Assembly: GCA_032622095.1 (NCBI GenBank)
Contig: CP136064.1
Span: 494,001 to 558,000 of the forward strand
Reading direction: 5' to 3'
Origin: Siphonodentalium dalli
Lineage: Eukaryota; Mollusca; Scaphopoda; Gadilida; Siphonodentaliidae
DNA: 64,000 nt
Below are positions 21,501 through 35,125 of this stretch, one piece after another; the first letter of the stretch is position 1, and every line of letters starts with the position of its first letter. A model generated the notes under the pieces. That model saw only the letters and a list, made by a program, of their open reading frames with translations, did no database searches and was not told the DNA's origin. The translations under genes and the position numbers were made by a program.

Positions 21501-24500
21501 CGCGGTATGGAGAAACAAGCGCCAAATTGAAAATATCCAACCGTACTCCACCATGGAACCAGTCTATAGCAGATACCCCTTAAAGTTGGTGACTGTGTTA
21601 CTTATGTCCCTTTAAGTTGAGATACATCTGTTTCTTTAAACATACATTTGCATTCCACCATGAAGATATATATTTTCTGCAGTCATTGTAAATGACAACC
21701 CGATTCGGATAGGGCCAGATTTGACATGACGCGGTATGGAGAAACATGCGCCAAATTGAAAATATCCAACCGTACTCCACCATGGAACCAGTCTATATCA
21801 GACACCCCTTTAAGTTGGTGACTGTGTTACTTATGTCCCTTTAAGTTGAGATACATCTGTTCCTTTAAACATACATTTGCATTCCACCATGAAGATATAT
21901 ATTTTCTGCAGTCATTGTAAATGACAACCCGATTCGGATATGGCCAGATTTGACATGGCGCGGTATGGAGAAACATGCGCCAAATTGAAAATATCCAACC
22001 GTACTCCACCATGGAACCAGTCTATAGCAGATACCCCTTTAAGTTGGTGACTGTGTTGCTTATGTCCCTTTAAGTTGAGATACATCTGTTCCTTTAAACA
22101 TACATTTGCATTCCAACATGAAGATATTTATTTTCTGTTGTCATTGTAAATGACAACCCGATTCGGATATGGCCAGATTTGACATGGCGCGGTATGGAGA
22201 AACATGCGCCAAATTGAAAATATCCAACCGTACTCCACCATGGAACCAGTCTATAGCAGATACCCCTTAAAGTTGGTGACTGTGTTACTTATGTCCCTTT
22301 AAGTTGAGATACATCTGTTCCTTTAAACATACATTTGCATTCCAACATGAAGATATTTATTTTCTGTAGTCATTGTAAATGACAACCCGATTCGGATATG
22401 GCCAGATTTGACATGGCGCGGTATGGAGAAACATGCGCCAAATTGAAAATATCCAACAGTACTCCACCATGGAACCAGTCTATAGCAGATACCCCTTAAA
22501 GTTGGTGACTGTGTTACTTATGTCCCTTTAAGTTGAGATACATCTGTTCCTTTAAACATACATTTGCATTCCAACATGAAGATATTTAATTTCTGTAGTC
22601 ATTGTAAATGACAACCCGATTCGGATATGGCCAGATTTGACATGGCGCGGTATGGAGAAACATGCGCCAAATAGAAAATATCCAACCGTACTCCACCATG
22701 GAACCAGTCTATAGCAGATACCCCTTAAAGTTGGTGACTGTGTTACTTATGTCCCTTTAAGTTGAGATACATCTGTTCCTCTAAACATACATTTGCATTC
22801 CAACATGAAGATATTTATTTTCTGTAGTCATTGTAAATGACAACCCGATTCGGATATGGCCAGATTTGACATGGCGCGGTATGGAGAAACATGCGCCAAG
22901 TAGAAAATATCCAACCGTACTCCACCATGGAACCAGTCTAAATCAGACACCTCTTTAAGTTGGTGACTGTGTTACTTATGTCCCTTTAAGTTGAGATACA
23001 TCTGTTCCTTTAAACATACATTTGCATTCCAACATGAAGATATTTATTTTCTGCAGTCATTGTAAATGACAACCCGATTCGGATATGGCCAGATTTGACA
23101 TGGCGCGGTATGGAGAAACATGCGCCAAATTGAAAATATCCAACCGTACTCCACCATGGAACCAGTCTATAGCAGATACCCCTTAAAGTTGGTGACTGTG
23201 TTACTTATGTCCCTTTAAGTTGAGATACATCTGTTCCTTTAAACATACATTTGCATTCCACCATGAAGATATATATTTTCTGCAGTCATTGTAAATGACA
23301 ACCCGATTCGGATAGGGCCAGATTTGACATGGCGCGGTATGGAGAAACATGCGCCAAATTGAAAATATCCAACCGTACTCCACCATGGAACCAGTCTATA
23401 GCAGATACCCCTTTAAGTTGGTGACTGTGTTACAAATGTCCCTTTAAGTTGAGATACATCTGTTCCTTTAAACATACATTTGCATTCCACCATAAAGATA
23501 TATATTTTCTGCAGTCATTGTAAATGACAACCCGATTCGGATATGGCCAGATTTGACATGGCGCGGTATGGAGAAACATGCGACAAATTGAAAATATCCA
23601 ACCGTACTCCACCATGGAACCAGTCTATAGCAGATACCCCTTTAAGTTGGTGACTGTGTTACTTATGTCCCTTTAAGTTGAGATACATCTGTTCCTTTAA
23701 ACATACATTTGCTTTCCAACATGAAGATATTTATTTTCTGTAGTCATTGTAAATGACAACCCGATTCGGATATGGCCAGATTTGACATGGCGCGGTAGGG
23801 AGAAACATGCGCCAAATTGAAAATATCCAACAGTACTCCACCATGGAACCAGTCTATAGCAGATACCCCTTAAAGTTGGTGACTGTGTTACTTATGTCCC
23901 TTTAAGTTGAGATACATCTGTTTCTTTAAACATACATTTGCATTCCAACATGAAGATATTTATTTTCTGTAGTCATTGTAAATGACAACCCGATTCGGAT
24001 ATGGCCAGATTTGACATGACGCGGTAGGGAGAAACATGCGCCAAATTGAAAATATCCAACAGTACTCCACCATGGAACCAGTCTATAGCAGATACCCCTT
24101 AAAGTTGGTGACGGTGTTACTTATGTCCCTTTAAGTTGAGATACATCTGTTCCTTTAAACATACATTTGCATTCCACCTTGAAGATATATATTTTCTGCA
24201 GTCATTGTAAATGACAACCCGATTCGGATATGGCCAGATTTGACATGGCGCGGTATGGAGAAACATGCGCAAAATTGAAAATATCCAACCGTACTCCACC
24301 ATGGAACCAGTCTATAGCAGATACCCCTTAAAGTTGGTGACTGTGTTACTTATGTCCCTTTAAGTTGAGATACATCTGTTCCTTTAAACATACATTTGCA
24401 TTCCACCATGAAGATATATATTTTCTGCAGTCATTGTAAATGACAACCCGATTCGGATAGGGCCAGATTTGACATGGCGCGGTATGGAGAAACATGCGCC

Positions 24501-27500
24501 AAATAGAAAATATCCAACCGTACTCCACCATGGAACCAGTCTATAGCAGATACCCCTTTAAGTTGGTGACTGTGTTACTTATGTCCCTTTAAGTTGAGAT
24601 ACATCTGTTCCTTTAAACATACATTTGCATTCCACCATGAAGATATATATTTTCTGCAGTCATTGTAAATGACAACTCGATTCGGATATGGCCAGATTTG
24701 ACATGGCGCGGTATGGAGAAACATGCGCCAAATTGAAAATATCCAACCGTACTCCACCATGGAACCAGTCTATAGCAGATACCCCTTTAAGTTGGTGACT
24801 GTGTTACTTATATCCCTTTAAGTTGAGATACATCTGTTCCTTTAAACATACATTTGCTTTCCAACATGAAGATATTTATTTTCTGTAGTCATTGTAAATG
24901 ACAACCCGATTCGGATATGGCCAGATTTGACATGGCGCGGTAGGGAGAAACATGCGCCAAATTGAAAATATCCAACAGTACTCCACCATGGAACCAGTCT
25001 ATAGCAGATACCCCTTAAAGTTGGTGACTGTGTTACTTATGTCCCTTTAAGTTGAGATACATCTGTTTCTTTAAACATACATTTGCATTCCAACATGAAG
25101 ATATTTATTTTCTGTAGTCATTGTAAATGACAACCCGATTCGGATATGGCCAGATTTGACATGACGCGGTAGGGAGAAACATGCGCCAAATTGAAAATAT
25201 CCAACAGTACTCCACCATGGAACCAGTCTATAGCAGATACCCCTTAAAGTTGGTGACGGTGTTACTTATGTCCCTTTAAGTTGAGATACATCTGTTCCTT
25301 TAAACATACATTTGCATTCCACCATGCAGATATATATTTTCTGCAGTCATTGTAAGTGACAACCCGATTCGGATATGGCCAGATTTGACATGGCGCGGTA
25401 TGGAGAAACATGCGCCAAATTGAAAATATCCAACCGTACTCCACCATGGAACCAGTCTATAGCAGATACCCCTTAAAGTTGGTGACTGTGTTACTTATGT
25501 CCCTTTAAGTTGAGATACATCTGTTCCTTTAAACATACATTTGCATTCCAACATGAAGATATTTATTTTCTGTAGTCATTGTAAATGACAACCCGATTCG
25601 GATATGGCCAGATTTGACATGGCGCGGTAGGGAGAAACATGCGCCAAATTGAAAATATCCAACAGTACTCCACCATGGAACCAGTCTATAGCAGATACCC
25701 CTTAAAGTTGGTGACTGTGTTACTTATGTCCCTTTAAGTTGAGATACATCTGTTTCTTTAAACATACATTTGCATTCCAACATGAAGATATTTATTTTCT
25801 GTAGTCATTGTAAATGACAACCCGATTCGGATATGGCCAGATTTGACATGGCGCGGTATGGAGAAACATGCGCCAAATAGAAAATATCCAACCGTACTCC
25901 ACCATGGAACCAGTCTATAGCAGATACCCCTTAAAGTTGGTGACTGTGTTACTTATGTCCCTTTAAGTTGAGATACATCTGTTCCTTTAAACATACATTT
26001 GCATTCCAACATGAAGATATTTATTTTCTGTAGTCATTGTAAATGACAACCCGATTCGACTATGGCCAGATTTGACATGGCGCGGTATGGAGAAACATGC
26101 GCCAAATAGAAAATATCCAACCGTACTCCACCATGGAACCAGTCTAAATCAGACACCTCTTTAAGTTGGTGACTGTGTTACTTATGTTCCTTTAAGTTGA
26201 GATACATCTGTTCCTTTAAACATACATTTGCATTCCAACATGAAGATATTTATTTTCTGTAGTCATTGTAAATGACAACCCGATTCGGATATGGCCAGAT
26301 TTGACATGGCGCGGTATGGAGAAACATGCGCAAAATTGAAATTATCCAACCGTACTCCACCATGTAACCAGTCTATAGCAGATACCCCTTAAAGTTGGTG
26401 ACTGTGTTACTTATGTCCCTTTAAGTTGAGATACATCTGTTTCTTTAAACATACATTTGCATTCCAACATGAAGATATTTATTTTCTGTAGTCATTGTAA
26501 ATGACAACCCGATTCGGATATGGCCAGATTTGACATGACGCGGTAGGGAGAAACATGCGCCAAATTGAAAATATCCAACAGTACTCCACCATGGAACCAG
26601 TCTATAGCAGATACCCCTTAAAGTTGGTGACGGTGTTACTTATGTCCCTTTAAGTTGAGATACATCTGTTCCTTTAAACATACATTTGCATTCCACCATG
26701 AAGATATATATTTTCTGCAGTCATTGTAAATGACAACCCGATTCGGATATGGCCAGATTTGACATGGCGCGGTATGGAGAAACATGCGCCAAATTGAAAA
26801 TATCCAACAGTACTCCACCATGGAACCAGTCTATAGCAGATACCCCTTAAAGTTGGTGACTGTGTTACTTATGTCCCTTTAAGTTGAGATACATCTGTTC
26901 CTTTAAACATACATTTGCATTCCACCATGAAGATATATATTTTCTGCAGTCATTGTAAATGACAACCCGATTCGGATATGGCCAGATTTGACATGGCGCG
27001 GTATGGAGAAACATGCGCCAAGTAGAAAATATCCAACCGTACTCCACCATGGAACCATTCTAAATCAGACACCTCTTTAAGTTGGTGACTGTGTTACTTA
27101 TGTCCCTTTAAGTTGAGATACATCTGTTCCTTTAAACATACATTTGCATTCCAACATGAAGATATATATTTTCTGCAGTCATTGTAAATGACAACCCGAT
27201 TCGGATATGGCCAGATTTGACATGGCGCGGTATGGAGAAACATGCGCCAAATTGAAAATATCCAACCGTACTCCACCATGGAACCAGTCTATAGCAGATA
27301 CCCCTTTAAGTTGGTGACTGTGTTACTTATGTCCCTTTAAGTTGAGATACATCTGTTCCTTTAAACATACATTTGCATTCCAACATGAAGATATATATTT
27401 TCTGCAGTCATTGTAAATGACAACCCGATTCGGATATGGCCAGATTTGACATGGCGCGGTATGGAGAAACATGCGCCAAATTGAAAATATCCAACCGTAC

Positions 27501-30431
27501 TCCACCATGGAACCAGTCTATAGCAGATACCCCTTTAAGTTGGTGACTGTGTTACTTATGTCCCTTTAAGTTGAGATACATCTGTTCCTTTAAACATACA
27601 TTTGCTTTCCAACATGAAGATATTTATTTTCTGTAGTCATTGTAAATGACAACCCGATTCGGATATGGCCAGATTTGACATGGCGCGGTATGGAAAAACA
27701 TGCGCCAAATTGAAAATATCCAACCGTACTCCACCATGGAACCAGTCTATAGCAGATACCCCTTAAAGTTGGTGACTGTGTTACTTATGTCCCTTTAAGT
27801 TGAGATACATCTGTTCCTTTAAACATACATTTGCATTCCAACATGAAGATATTTATTTTCTGTAGTCATTGTAAATGACAACTCGATTCGGATATGGCCA
27901 GATTTGACATGGCGCGGTAGGGAGAAACATGCGCCAAATTGAAAATATCCAACAGTACTCCACCATGGAACCAGTCTATAGCAGATACCCCTTAAAGTTG
28001 GTGACTGTGTTACTTATGTCCCTTTAAGTTGAGATACATCTGTTTCTTTAAACATACATTTGCATTCCAACATGAAGATATTTATTTTCTGTAGTCATTG
28101 TAAATGACAACACGATTCGGATATGGCCAGATTTGACATGGCGCGGTATGGAGAAACATGCGCCAAATAGAAAATATCCAACCGTACTCCACCATGGAAC
28201 CTGTCTATAGCAGATACCCCTTAAAGTTGGTGACTGTGTTACTTATGTCCCTTTAAGTTGAGATACATCTGTTCCTTTAAACATACATTTGCATTCCAAC
28301 ATGAAGATATTTATTTTCTGTAGTCATTGTAAATGACAACCCGATTCGGATATGGCCAGATTTGACATGGCGCGGTATGGAGAAACATGCGCCATATAGA
28401 AAATATCCAACCGTACTCCACCATGGAACCAGTCTAAATCAGACACCTCTTTAAGTTGGTGACTGTGTTACTTATGTTCCTTTAAGTTGAGATACATCTG
28501 TTCCTTTAAACATACATTTGCATTCCAACATGAAGATATTTATTTTCTGTAGTCATTGTAAATGACAACCCGATTCGGATATGGCCAGATTTGACATGGC
28601 GCGGTATGGAGAAACATGCGCAAAATTGAAAATATCCAACCGTACTCCACCATGTAACCAGTCTATAGCAGATACCCCTTAAAGTTGGTGACGGTGTTAC
28701 TTATGTCCCTTTAAGTTGAGATACATCTGTTCCTTCAAACATACATTTGCATTCCAACATGAAGATATATATTTTCTGCAGTCATTGTAAATGACAACCC
28801 GATTCGGATATGGCCAGATTTGACATGGCGCGGTATGGAGAAACATGCGCCAAATTGAAAATATCCAACCGTACTCCACCATGGAACCAGTCTATAGCAG
28901 ATACCCCTTAAAGTTGGTGACTGTGTTACTTATGTCCCTTTAAGTTGAGATACATCTGTTCCTTTAAACATACATTTGCATTCCAACATGAAGATATATA
29001 TTTTCTGCAGTCATTGTAAATGACAACCCGATTCGGATATGGCCAGATTTGACATGGCGCGGTATGGAGAAACAAGCGCCAAATTGAAAATATCCAACCG
29101 TACTCCACCATGGAACCAGTCTATAGCAGATACCCCTTAAAGTTGGTGACTGTGTTACTTATGTCCCTTTAAGTTGAGATACATCTGTTTCTTTAAACAT
29201 ACATTTGCATTCCACCATGAAGATATATATTTTCTGCAGTCATTGTAAATGACAACCCGATTCGGATAGGGCCAGATTTGACATGACACGGTATGGAGAA
29301 ACATGCGCCAAATTGAAAATATCCAACCGTACTCCACCATGGAACCAGTCTATATCAGACACCCCTTTAAGTTGGTGACTGTGTTACTTATGTCCCTTTA
29401 AGTTGAGATACATCTGTTCCTTTAAACATACATTTGCATTCCACCATGAAGATATATATTTTCTGCAGTCATTGTAAATGACAACCCGATTCGGATATGG
29501 CCAGATTTGACATGGCGCGGTATGGAGAAACATGCGCCAAATTGAAAATATCCAACCGTACTCCACCATGGAACCAGTCTATAGCAGATACCCCTTTAAG
29601 TTGGTGACTGTGTTGCTTATGTCCCTTTAAGTTGAGATACATCTGTTCCTTTAAACATACATTTGCATTCCAACATGAAGATATTTATTTTCTGTTGTCA
29701 TTGTAAATGACAACCCGATTCGGATATGGCCAGATTTGACATGGCGCGGTATGGAGAAACATGCGCCAAATTGAAAATATCCAACCGTACTCCACCATGG
29801 AACCAGTCTATAGCAGATACCCCTTAAAGTTGGTGACTGTGTTACTTATGTCCCTTTAAGTTGAGATACATCTGTTCCTTTAAACATACATTTGCATTCC
29901 AACATGAAGATATATATTTTCTGCAGTCATTGTAAATGACAACCCGATTCGGATATGGCCAGATTTGACATGGCGCGGTATGGAGAAACAAGCGCCAAAT
30001 TGAAAATATCCAACAGTACTCCACCATGGAACCAGTCTATAGCAGATACCCCTTAAAGTTGGTGACTGTGTTACTTATGTCCCTTTAAGTTGAGATACAT
30101 CTGTTCCTTTAAACATACATTTGCATTCCAACATGAAGATATTTAATTTCTGTAGTCATTGTAAATGACAACCCGATTCGGATATGGCCAGATTTGACAT
30201 GGCGCGGTATGGAGAAACATGCGCCAAATAGAAAATATCCAACCGTACTCCACCATGGAACCAGTCTATAGCAGATACCCCTTAAAGTTGGTGACTGTGT
30301 TACTTATGTCCCTTTAAGTTGAGATACATCTGTTCCTCTAAACACACATTTGCATTCCAACATGAAGATATTTATTTTCTGTAGTCATTGTAAATGACAA
30401 CCCGATTCGGATATGGCCAGATTTGACATGG
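15533..30431 (-). repeat. 229-bp satellite block, minus orientation, 65 monomers
   Basis: About 14.9 kb. The five-monomer cassette C-L-K-W-G starts at 17018, 19308, 21140 and 28697, separated by monomers of the in-frame-stop family, so cassette spacings are 10, 8 and 33 monomers. Frames at 17018 and 29842 are exactly 56 x 229 bp apart, so no net indel occurred. At 26636-27508 the order YCW, STW, C, C mirrors the 7-mer of the inverted blocks. 23201-24760 reappears at 40952-42511. Confidence 0.96.
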
Positions 30432-30442
30432 TTGGATATTTT
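30424..30442. other. Inversion junction J1, copy 2
   Basis: Same joint as at 8328, with GG at 30430-30431, offset 22102 bp. Flanking monomers on both sides are also of the same variants. Confidence 0.95.
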
Positions 30443-33400
30443 CAATTTGGCGCATGTTTCTCCATACCGCGCCATGTCAAATCTGGCCATATCCGAATCG
30501 GGTTGTCATTTACAATGACTGCAGAAAATATATATCTTCATGTTGGAATGCAAATGTATGTTTAAAGGAACAGATGTATCTCAACTTAAAGGGACATAAG
30601 TAACACCGTCACCAACTTTAAGGGGTATCTGCTATAGACTGGTTACATGGTGGAGTACGGTTGGATATTTTCAATTTTGCGCATGTTTCTCCATACCGCG
30701 CCATGTCAAATCTGGCCATATCCGAATCGGGTTGTCATTTACAATGACTACAGAAAATAAATATCTTCATGTTGGAATGCAAATGTATGTTTAAAGGAAC
30801 AGATGTATCTCAACTTAAAGGAACATAAGTAACACAGTCACCAACTTAAAGAGGTGTCTGATTTAGACTGGTTCCATGGTGGAGTACGGTTGGATATTTT
30901 CTATTTGGCGCATGTTTCTCCATACCGCGCCATGTCAAATCTGGCCATATCCGAATCGGGTTGTCATTTACAATGACTACAGAAAATAAATATCTTCATG
31001 TTGGAATGCAAATGTATGTTTAAAGGAACAGATGTATCTCAACTTAAAGGGACATAAGTAACACAGTTACCAACTTTAAGGGGTATCTGCTATAGACTGG
31101 TTCCATGGTGGAGTACGGTTGGATATTTTCTATTTGGCGCATTTTTCTCCATACCGCGCCATGTCAAATCTGGCCATATCCGAATCGGGTTGTCATTTAC
31201 AATGACTACAGAAAATAAATATCTTCATGTTGGAATGCAAATGTATGTTTAAAGAAACAGATGTATCTCAACTTAAAGGGACATAAGTAACACAGTCACC
31301 AACTTTAAGGGGTATCTGCTATAGACTGGTTCCATGGTGGAGTACTGTTGGATATTTTCAATTTGGCGCATGTTTCTCCCTACCGCGCCATGTCAAATCT
31401 GGCCATATCCGAATCGGGTTGTCATTTACAATGACTACAGAAAATAAATATCTTCATGTTGGAATGCAAATGTATGTTTAAAGGAACAGATGTATCTCAA
31501 CTTAAAGGGACATAAGTAACACAGTCACCAACTTTAAGGGGTATCTGCTATAGACTGGTTCCATGGTGGAGTACGGTTGGATATTTTCAATTTGGCGCAT
31601 GTTTTTCCATACCGCGCCATGTCAAATCTGGCCATATCCGAATCGGGTTGTCATTTACAATGACTACAGAAAATAAATATCTTCATGTTGGAAAGCAAAT
31701 GTATGTTTAAAGGAACAGATGTATCTCAACTTAAAGGGACATAAGTAACACAGTCACCAACTTAAAGGGGTATCTGCTATAGACTGGTTCCATGGTGGAG
31801 TACGGTTGGATATTTTCAATTTGGCGCATGTTTCTCCATACCGCGCCATGTCAAATCTGGCCATATCCGAATCGGGTTGTCATTTACAATGACTGCAGAA
31901 AATATATATCTTCATGTTGGAATGCAAATGTATGTTTAAAGGAACAGATGTATCTCAACTTAAAGGGACATAAGTAACACAGTCACCAACTTAAAGGGGT
32001 ATCTGCTATAGACTGGTTCCATGGTGGAGTACGGTTGGATATTTTCAATTTGGCGCATGTTTCTCCATACCGCGCCATGTCAAATCTGGCCATATCCGAA
32101 TCGGGTTGTCATTTACAATGACTGCAGAAAATATATATCTTCATGTTGGAATGCAAATGTATGTTTAAAGGAACAGATGTATCTCAACTTAAAGGGACAT
32201 AAGTAACACAGTCACCAACTTAAAGAGGTGTCTGATTTAGAATGGTTCCATGGTGGAGTACGGTTGGATATTTTCTACTTGGCGCATGTTTCTCCATACC
32301 GCGCCATGTCAAATCTGGCCATATCCGAATCGGGTTGTCATTTACAATGACTGCAGAAAATTTATATCTTCATGGTGGAATGCAAATGTATGTTTAAAGG
32401 AACAGATGTATCTCAACTTAAAGGGACATAAGTAACACAGTCACCAACTTTAAGGGGTATCTGCTATAGACTGGTTCCATGGTGGAGTACTGTTGGATAT
32501 TTTCAATTTGGCGCATGTTTCTCCATACCGCGCCATGTCAAATCTGGCCATATCCGAATCGGGTTGTCATTTACAATGACTGCAGAAAATATATATCTTC
32601 ATGGTGGAATGCAAATGTATGTTTAAAGGAACAGATGTATCTCAACTTAAAGGGACATAAGTAACACCGTCACCAACTTTAAGGGGTATCTGCTATAGAC
32701 TGGTTCCATGGTGGAGTACTGTTGGATATTTTCAATTTGGCGCATGTTTCTCCCTACCGCGTCATGTCAAATCTGGCCATATCCGAATCGGGTTGTCATG
32801 TACAATGACTACAGAAAATAAATATCTTCATGTTGGAATGCAAATGTATGTTTAAAGAAACAGATGTATCTCAACTTAAAGGGACATAAGTAACACAGTC
32901 ACCAACTTTATGGGGTATCTGCTATAGACTGGTTACATGGTGGAGTACGGTTGGATATTTTCAATTTTGCGCATGTTTCTCCATACCGCGCCATGTCAAA
33001 TCTGGCCATATCCGAATCGGGTTGTCATTTACAATAACTACAGAAAATAAATATCTTCATGTTGGAATGCAAATGTATGTTTAAAGGAACAGATGTATCT
33101 CAACTTAAAGGAACATAAGTAACACAGTCACCAACTTAAAGAGGTGTCTGATTTAGACTGGTTCCATGGTGGAGTACGGTTGGATATTTTCTATTTGGCG
33201 CATGTTTCTCCATACCGCGCCATGTCAAATCTGGCCATATCCGAATCGGGTTGTCATTTACAATGACTACAGAAAATAAATATCTTCATGTTGGAATGCA
33301 AATGTATGTTTAAAGGAACAGATGTATCTCAACTTAAAGGGACATAAGTAACACAGTCACCAACTTTAAGGGGTATCTGCTATAGACTGGTTCCATGGTG

Positions 33401-35111
33401 GAGTACGGTTGGATATTTTCTATTTGGCGCATGTTTCTCCATACCGCGCCATGTCAAATCTGGCCATATCCGAATCGGGTTGTCATTTACAATGATTGCA
33501 GAAAATATATATCTTCATGTTGGAATGCAAATGTATGTTTAAAGGAACAGATGTATCTCAACTTAAAGGGACATAAGTAACACCGTCACCAACGTTAAGG
33601 GGTATCTGCTATAGACTGGTTACATGGTGGAGTACGGTTGGATATTTTCAATTTGGCGCATGTTTCTCCATACCGCGCCATGTCAAATCTGGCCATATCC
33701 GAATCGGGTTGTCATTTACAATGACTGCAGAAAATATATATCTTCATGGTGGAATGCAAATGAATGTTTAAAGGAACAGATGTATCTCAACTTAAAGGGA
33801 CATAAGTAACACCGTCACCAACTTGAAGGGGTATCTGCTATAGACTGGTTACATGGTGGACTACGGTTGGATATTTTCAATTTTGCGCATGTTTCTCCAT
33901 ACCGCGCCATGTCAAATCTGGCCATATCCGAATCGGGTTGTCATTTACAATGACTGCAGAAAATAAATATCTTCATGTTGGAATGCAAATGTATGTTTAA
34001 AGGAACAGATGTATCTCAACTTAAAGGGACATAAGTAACACAGTCACCAACTTAAAGAGGTGTCTGATTTAGAATGGTTCCATGGTGGAGTACGGTTGGA
34101 TATTTTCTACTTGGCGCATGTTTCTCCATACCGCGCCATGTCAAATCTGGCCATATCCGAATCGGGTTGTCATTTACAATGACTGCAGAAAATATATATC
34201 TTCATGGTGGAATGCAAATGTATGTTTAAAGGAACAGATGTATCTCAACTTAAAGGGACATAAGTAACACAGTCACCAACTTTAAGGGGTATCTGCTATT
34301 GACTGGTTCCATGGTGGAGTACTGTTGGATATTTTCAATTTGGCGCATGTTTCTCCATACCGCGCCATGTCAAATCTGGCCATATCCGAATCGGGTTGTC
34401 ATTTACAATGACTGCAGAAAATATATATCTTCATGGTGGAATGCAAATGTATGTTTAAAGGAACAGATGTATCTCAACTTAAAGGGACATAAGTAACACC
34501 GTCACCAACTTTAAGGGGTATCTGCTATAGACTGGTTCCATGGTGGAGTACTGTTGGATATTTTCAATTTGGCGCATGTTTCTCCCTACCGCGTCATGTC
34601 AAATCTGGCCATATCCGAATCGGGTTGTCATTTACAATGACTACAGAAAATAAATATCTTCATGTTGGAATGCAAATGTATGTTTAAAGAAACAGATGTA
34701 TCTCAACTTAAAGGGACATAAGTAACACAGTCACCAACTTTAAGGGGTATCTGCTATAGACTGGTTCCATGGTGGAGTACTGTTGGATATTTTCAATTTG
34801 GCGCTTGTTTCTCCCTACCGCGCCATGTCAAATCTGGCCATATCCGAATCGGGTTGTCATTTACAATGACTACAGAAAATAAATATCTTCATGTTGGAAA
34901 GCAAATGTATGTTTAAAGGAACAGATGTATCTCAACTTAAAGGGACATAAGTAACACAGTCACCAACTTAAAGGGGTATCTGCTATAGACTGGTTCCATG
35001 GTGGAGTACGGTTGGATATTTTCAATTTGGCGCATGTTCCTCCATACCGCGCCATGTCAAATCTGGCCATATTCGAATCGGGTTGTCATTTACAATGACT
35101 GCAGAAAATAT
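30432..35111 (+). repeat. 229-bp satellite block, inverted (plus orientation), 20 monomers
   Basis: About 4.7 kb, a shorter copy of the 8330-15528 block with the same edges base for base. From the STW-KF monomer to the right junction the two blocks are exactly collinear (12667 to 15521 and 32250 to 35104, both 2854 bp). The left part differs by 2519 bp, which is 11 monomers: the first block has two additional 7-mer copies but lacks three monomers found here (31563-32249). Confidence 0.96.
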
Positions 35112-35125
35112 TTGACAGATTTGAC
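35104..35125. other. Inversion junction J2, copy 2
   Basis: Same joint as at 15521 including the TTGA filler (35112-35115), offset 19583 bp. Identity of the filler proves shared descent of the two junctions. Confidence 0.95.

Noticed and set aside
23430-23615. Functional significance of the changed C-terminus (KGHL) in one monomer frame
   Set aside because: A two-base substitution (ACAAATGTCC for ACTTATGTCC) in a single monomer; its duplicate at 41181 has the normal form; ordinary variation or sequencing error.
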